Positions 60,657 through 64,000 of a stretch of DNA of 64,000 bases are shown piece after piece. The translations under genes were made by a program, and so were the position numbers. The number at the start of each line of letters is the position of its first letter. Positions within the stretch are counted from its first letter, which is position 1. The DNA is from Vibrio injensis (lineage in GTDB: Bacteria; Pseudomonadota; Gammaproteobacteria; Enterobacterales; Vibrionaceae), in contig NZ_BDJF01000016.1 of assembly GCF_001895205.1 (NCBI RefSeq), positions 434,001-498,000 on the forward strand, in the 5' to 3' direction. The notes below the pieces were generated by a model, which searched no databases, was not told where the DNA came from, and saw only the letters and a program-made list of their open reading frames with translations.

Positions 60657-60947
60657 CTAATCAGCAGTGGTTTGTCTACTTTGTGCTTTCTGCTGTTTAT
60701 GTATATCCAATAAATTTTCTGTTGGTGGGGGAAGCTGTAAGAAGAACCCCGTTTCTTGCAACGCTGTCTTTACCTTATCCACATCCACTCGAGCTAGCTG
60801 ACGATTGGTCAAGTTGACTAACATGACAAAGATAGGTTTACCAAAGGTCTCAAGTAAAATGTCAGGAACTTGTGAAAAATCATCCCTTTTCGGAATATAC
60901 AGATAAGTCCCTTCTTTTTTCGAACTTTTATAAATAGAACAAAGCAT
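60657..60947 (-). CDS. ycgL: YcgL-domain protein
   Basis: 96 aa: [54 protein letters not shown]. Complete YcgL (UPF0745) domain of unknown function, common in gammaproteobacteria beside minCDE and rnd. It precedes mltB by 20 nt. Confidence 0.93.
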   Translation of the reverse strand: MLCSIYKSSKKEGTYLYIPKRDDFSQVPDILLETFGKPIFVMLVNLTNRQLARVDVDKVKTALQETGFFLQLPPPTENLLDIHKQQKAQSRQTTAD

Positions 60948-61246
60948 GCCAACCCTTTTGTATTGTGTTATCTGCGAGAGATGCGGTCAAAGAGAGTATA
61001 CACCCAAGTGACTTGGATATATTTTGAATAACCACAATGAAAATTGCGAGTAAATCACGTATTTGACCGCAAGATAACTTGCTGTCACTGAGCGCTGAAT
61101 ATAACATGACAGCCATTGTCTCCGACAACGCTAATTATTCTATACCCAAGTAACCTCAAAATAAGTATGCTCCTTTTTTTCGAGTGTTATGAGCTGATTT
61201 GGGTATATAACCAGCGTTACCAACGTTTATTGAGGTCAACGTTATC
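60948..61246. other. ycgL-minC intergenic region with short repeats
   Basis: 299 bp with divergent promoters. CCAAGTGACTTGG (61004-61016) is a small palindrome, and TATACCCAAGTAACCTCAAA (61141-61160) shares ACCCAAGT with it. Similar strings are, to my recollection, dispersed in Vibrio intergenic regions. No gene seen. Confidence 0.4.
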
Positions 61247-61909
61247 ATGTCTCATACACCTGACCTAAAAGGCAGCAGCTTTACTTTATCTGTATTGCAC
61301 CTTGCAGATCATCATGTTGCCACTGCGATCGATTTTCTTAAACAAAAAGCGGATCAAGCTCCTGCTTTTTTTGCTAATGCACCAATTGTGCTTAATATTA
61401 ATAAAGTCGTCGGTGAAATGGATTTTCATGCTCTTAAACAAGGCATTCGTGAAGCCGGCTTTGTCCCCGTTGGCATTACTGGCTGTAAAGATAAACGTTG
61501 TCAACGTCAAGCATTCGAAGCGGGCTTTGCCGTTATGACAGCCAGCAATACGCCAGCAAACGCGCCGGCAACAATGGCGCCGACGAAAGTGATTCATACG
61601 CCAATCCGCTCAGGCCAGCAAGTTTATGCTAAGGATGGTGATTTAGTGATTCTTAGTCATGTCAGTCCGGGCGCAGAAGTCATCGCCGACGGTTCAATCC
61701 ATATTCATGGTACATTACGTGGCCGAGCGATTGCTGGGGCGAGTGGTCAAAGAGAAGCAAAAATAATTTGTAATGATTTACAAGCCGAGCTGGTGTCTAT
61801 TGCAGGAAATTACTGGCTAAGCGATCAAATTGATAGTCAATTTTGGCAAAATAAAGTGATGCTCAGCTTAAATGATGAGTCACTGCATTTTGATAAATTG
61901 ACAATTTAG
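61247..61909 (+). CDS. minC: Septum site-determining protein MinC
   Basis: 220 aa. N-terminal FtsZ-binding domain ([25 protein letters not shown]), linker, and C-terminal beta-helix ([40 protein letters not shown]). Blocks FtsZ rings at poles with MinD. First gene of minCDE. Confidence 0.97.
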   Translation: MSHTPDLKGSSFTLSVLHLADHHVATAIDFLKQKADQAPAFFANAPIVLNINKVVGEMDFHALKQGIREAGFVPVGITGCKDKRCQRQAFEAGFAVMTASNTPANAPATMAPTKVIHTPIRSGQQVYAKDGDLVILSHVSPGAEVIADGSIHIHGTLRGRAIAGASGQREAKIICNDLQAELVSIAGNYWLSDQIDSQFWQNKVMLSLNDESLHFDKLTI

Positions 61910-61930
61910 ATTCGAAAGGAAATTAATTAA

Positions 61931-62743
61931 ATGGCACGCATTATTGTTGTAACGTCAGGAAAAGGCGGAGTGGGTAAAACCACTTCCAGCGCAGCCATTG
62001 CCTCAGGGCTGGCGCTGAAAGGTAAAAAAACCGCGGTGATTGATTTTGATATCGGGCTGCGCAATCTCGATTTAATCATGGGGTGCGAACGACGAGTGGT
62101 GTATGATTTTGTCAATGTTCTCAATGGCGAAGCCACTCTGAATCAGGCGCTGATCAAAGATAAACGCAATGAAAACTTATTTATTTTGCCAGCTTCACAA
62201 ACGCGAGACAAAGACGCTCTGACCAAAGAAGGGGTACAGCGTATCCTCAATGAGCTTAATGAGATGGGGTTTGAGTTTATTATTTGTGACTCTCCTGCAG
62301 GTATTGAGCAAGGCGCGTTAATGGCGCTCTATTATGCAGATGAAGCGATTGTCACGACGAACCCTGAAGTCTCTTCTGTACGTGATTCAGACCGTATTCT
62401 CGGAATTTTAGATTCAAAATCACTGCGTGCCGAACAAGGTCTTCCGCCAGTTAAACAGCATTTACTATTAACACGTTATAACCCAACAAGGGTTAATCAA
62501 GGCGAGATGCTCAGTGTTGAAGACGTTGAAGAAATTTTGCATATTCCGCTGCTGGGGGTTATCCCTGAGAGCCAAGCCGTATTGAACGCCTCAAACAAAG
62601 GTGTCCCAGTGATTTTTGATGAGCAATCTGACGCAGGTCAAGCCTATGATGATACAGTCGAAAGACTGCTTGGCCAGCAAGTAGAGTTTCGTTTTCTTAC
62701 TGAGCCGAAAAAAGGCATCTTTAAACGACTTTTTGGAGGCTAA
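61931..62743 (+). CDS. minD: Septum site-determining ATPase MinD
   Basis: 270 aa. Deviant Walker A SGKGGVGKTT at the start, CDSPAGIEQGALMAL, and a C-terminal amphipathic membrane-targeting helix (KKGIFKRLFGG). Recruits MinC to the membrane and oscillates with MinE. 21 nt after minC. Confidence 0.98.
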   Translation: MARIIVVTSGKGGVGKTTSSAAIASGLALKGKKTAVIDFDIGLRNLDLIMGCERRVVYDFVNVLNGEATLNQALIKDKRNENLFILPASQTRDKDALTKEGVQRILNELNEMGFEFIICDSPAGIEQGALMALYYADEAIVTTNPEVSSVRDSDRILGILDSKSLRAEQGLPPVKQHLLLTRYNPTRVNQGEMLSVEDVEEILHIPLLGVIPESQAVLNASNKGVPVIFDEQSDAGQAYDDTVERLLGQQVEFRFLTEPKKGIFKRLFGG

Positions 62744-62749
62744 ATTAGT

Positions 62750-63013
62750 ATGTCTTTACTTGAGTTTTTCCGCCCACAGAAAAAAAACTCGGCTAGCTTG
62801 GCTAAAGAGCGCTTACAAATTATTGTTGCCGAGCGCCGCAGCCAAAGCGATCCTGCGCCAACCTATTTACCACAACTTAAAGAAGACATTCTGAAAGTGA
62901 TTGCTAAATACGTTGCGATTGATCCATCGATGGTTGAGCTTTCTTTTGAGCATAAAGATGACGACATTTCTGTTCTGGAGTTAAACGTAAAACTCCCTGA
63001 TGAAGAGAAGTAA
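62750..63013 (+). CDS. minE: Cell division topological factor MinE
   Basis: 87 aa: [30 protein letters not shown] and the C-terminal topological domain. Stimulates MinD ATPase. 6 nt after minD. Confidence 0.97.
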   Translation: MSLLEFFRPQKKNSASLAKERLQIIVAERRSQSDPAPTYLPQLKEDILKVIAKYVAIDPSMVELSFEHKDDDISVLELNVKLPDEEK

Positions 63014-63049
63014 GTCAGCGCACCAATACTGACGCAGCTTTATCAACAG

Positions 63050-63080
63050 GCCATCCCAACAGAGCAAAGGTTGGGATGGC
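63050..63080. terminator. Hairpin between minE and rnd
   Basis: GCCATCCCAA...TTGGGATGGC (10-bp stem) between convergent genes; no clear T tract. Confidence 0.5.
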
Positions 63081-63113
63081 TACTGTCGACTGCCACTTAG
63101 TAGCTGATAAATG

Positions 63114-64000
63114 TTATCCGATCAGCTTATTGAGTCGCTCACCGAGTAAAGGTAAACGCCAATTTTGCATTAAGTCTGGTAGGTTATCTGGTGTTCGCTG
63201 CTGGTTCCAAACCCAGCTCACTAACTGATTTAACTGCTTTTTCGATGCTAAAAACTCGCTGGCTAAACCTGAGGTTTGCGATACTACCTTAACCTCATCT
63301 TTGAGTTTTTTGAATAGCTGCTTATAACCAGGGTAATCCATTAACGGCACGATCGCCGCAGGATAACTCTCTACAGGTGTCTGTTTCGCTTGTTTAACAA
63401 TCGTTGCTATCGCATCACTATGACGACGAATCACATGTGGGTCTATTCCCGCTTCTTCCATTCCCTTTGGCGAACTCAGTGCTAGATGGGCAATCGTCAG
63501 TAAATCATGCTCACGGATGACAAAATTTAAAGCTAAATCGCGTTTAACCGCTTGTTGATAACGCCAAGTGGCAAGCGGTTTTAAAATCGCTAACTCTTTA
63601 GGTTTGAGTTGCCAAGCCCCTTTGATCTCAAGGTAAGCTAATTGTGCATCAAACACTCGAGTCCGTTTTTCAACCTGCAGTTGTGACTCTTGTAAAACGG
63701 CATCCCACCAGCCAGCTTGCGTGACTTTATCGAGTAGCTGTTCATACATCGGCAGTAAATAAAAAACATCCGCGGCGGCATACTCTAGTTGTTTTTCAGA
63801 CAAAGGCCGCGCAAGCCAATCGGTGCGAGATTCACTTTTATCTAACTCAACATTGAGTAAATCATTCGCCAAAGCAGCAAAGCCGGTTGATAAGCCATAA
63901 CCAATAAAGGCCGCCATCAACTGAGTATCCACCATCGGAAATGGCACACAACCTAGACTGTTATGAAATACTTCCAGATCTTCCCCGCAGGCATGCAACA
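63114..64000 (-). CDS. rnd: Ribonuclease D, N-terminal part outside window
   Basis: At least 295 codons run to the window edge without a proper start. MHACGEDLEVFHNSLGCVPF and PLSEKQLEYAAADVFYLLPMY are the second and third exonuclease motifs of the DEDD core, and two HRDC-like helical regions follow (PKELAILKPLATWRYQQAVKRD). Trims the 3' ends of tRNAs and other small RNAs. The adjacent ycgL-minCDE-rnd order is typical. Confidence 0.95.
   Translation of the reverse strand, partial: LHACGEDLEVFHNSLGCVPFPMVDTQLMAAFIGYGLSTGFAALANDLLNVELDKSESRTDWLARPLSEKQLEYAAADVFYLLPMYEQLLDKVTQAGWWDAVLQESQLQVEKRTRVFDAQLAYLEIKGAWQLKPKELAILKPLATWRYQQAVKRDLALNFVIREHDLLTIAHLALSSPKGMEEAGIDPHVIRRHSDAIATIVKQAKQTPVESYPAAIVPLMDYPGYKQLFKKLKDEVKVVSQTSGLASEFLASKKQLNQLVSWVWNQQRTPDNLPDLMQNWRLPLLGERLNKLIG

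Noticed and set aside
1..64000. CRISPR array
   Set aside because: No regularly spaced 25-40 bp repeats seen; the only tandem repeats are the 24-bp units in the O-like gene.

Overview
The window is bacterial DNA from a Vibrionaceae-type gammaproteobacterium. This rests on gene content and order: fadJ-fadI next to two tandem fadL genes, mrp divergent from metG, udp-zntA, moaABCDE, minCDE-rnd, dnaX-ybaB-recR, and a Vibrio-like tRNA-Pro(GGG) 3' end. It splits at about 23,580 into a resident lambdoid prophage (left) and ordinary chromosome (right).

Prophage, 1 to about 23,579, left end outside the window. From the centre leftwards on the minus strand: cro (8759-8962), a CII-like gene, a Dam-type methyltransferase, O- and P-like replication genes with repeats inside the O gene, an anti-repressor, a RuvC-like nuclease, small nucleic-acid genes, then holin and endolysin (cut by the left edge). 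From the centre rightwards on the plus strand: cI (9044-9784), an Ail/Lom outer-membrane gene, an IS4-family element, a 2.4-kb RNA-rich unit (11,903-14,312), small accessory genes, a C5 DNA methyltransferase, an excisionase-like gene and the integrase. The right attachment site is a 3' fragment of tRNA-Pro(GGG).

The RNA-rich unit is the unusual part. Its promoter carries two copies of the 17-bp operator found twice between cI and cro. The leader is a small hairpin followed directly by an rRNA-operon-type boxA (GCTCTTTAACAATTT). About 900 nt of largely non-coding, hairpin-rich sequence follow, then a 17-bp perfect inverted repeat, a 148-aa very basic protein, more non-coding sequence, three irregular tRNA-like elements, a 66-aa ORF and a terminator. 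The layout recalls an rRNA operon. Size, prophage location and tRNA association recall the GOLLD/ROOL giant RNAs, but I cannot confirm homology by eye. I infer a repressor-controlled large RNA expressed on induction.

Chromosome, 23,580-64,000: dgkA-eptA (lipid A phosphoethanolamine and diacylglycerol recycling); mgtE behind an M-box Mg2+ riboswitch; ycgN and a ykgJ-like gene with an in-frame TGA; recR-ybaB-dnaX-apt with a conserved dnaX frameshift heptamer; ybaN without an ordinary start codon; an RssB-like response regulator; a LysR regulator; the anaerobic-type beta-oxidation pair fadI-fadJ with a FadR-like operator; two FadL transporters; a cobalamin adenosyltransferase; asmA, udk, mrp, metG; udp with a CRP-like site; zntA with a MerR-type promoter; moaABCDE behind a Moco RNA motif; yvcK, mltB, ycgL, minCDE and the 3' part of rnd.
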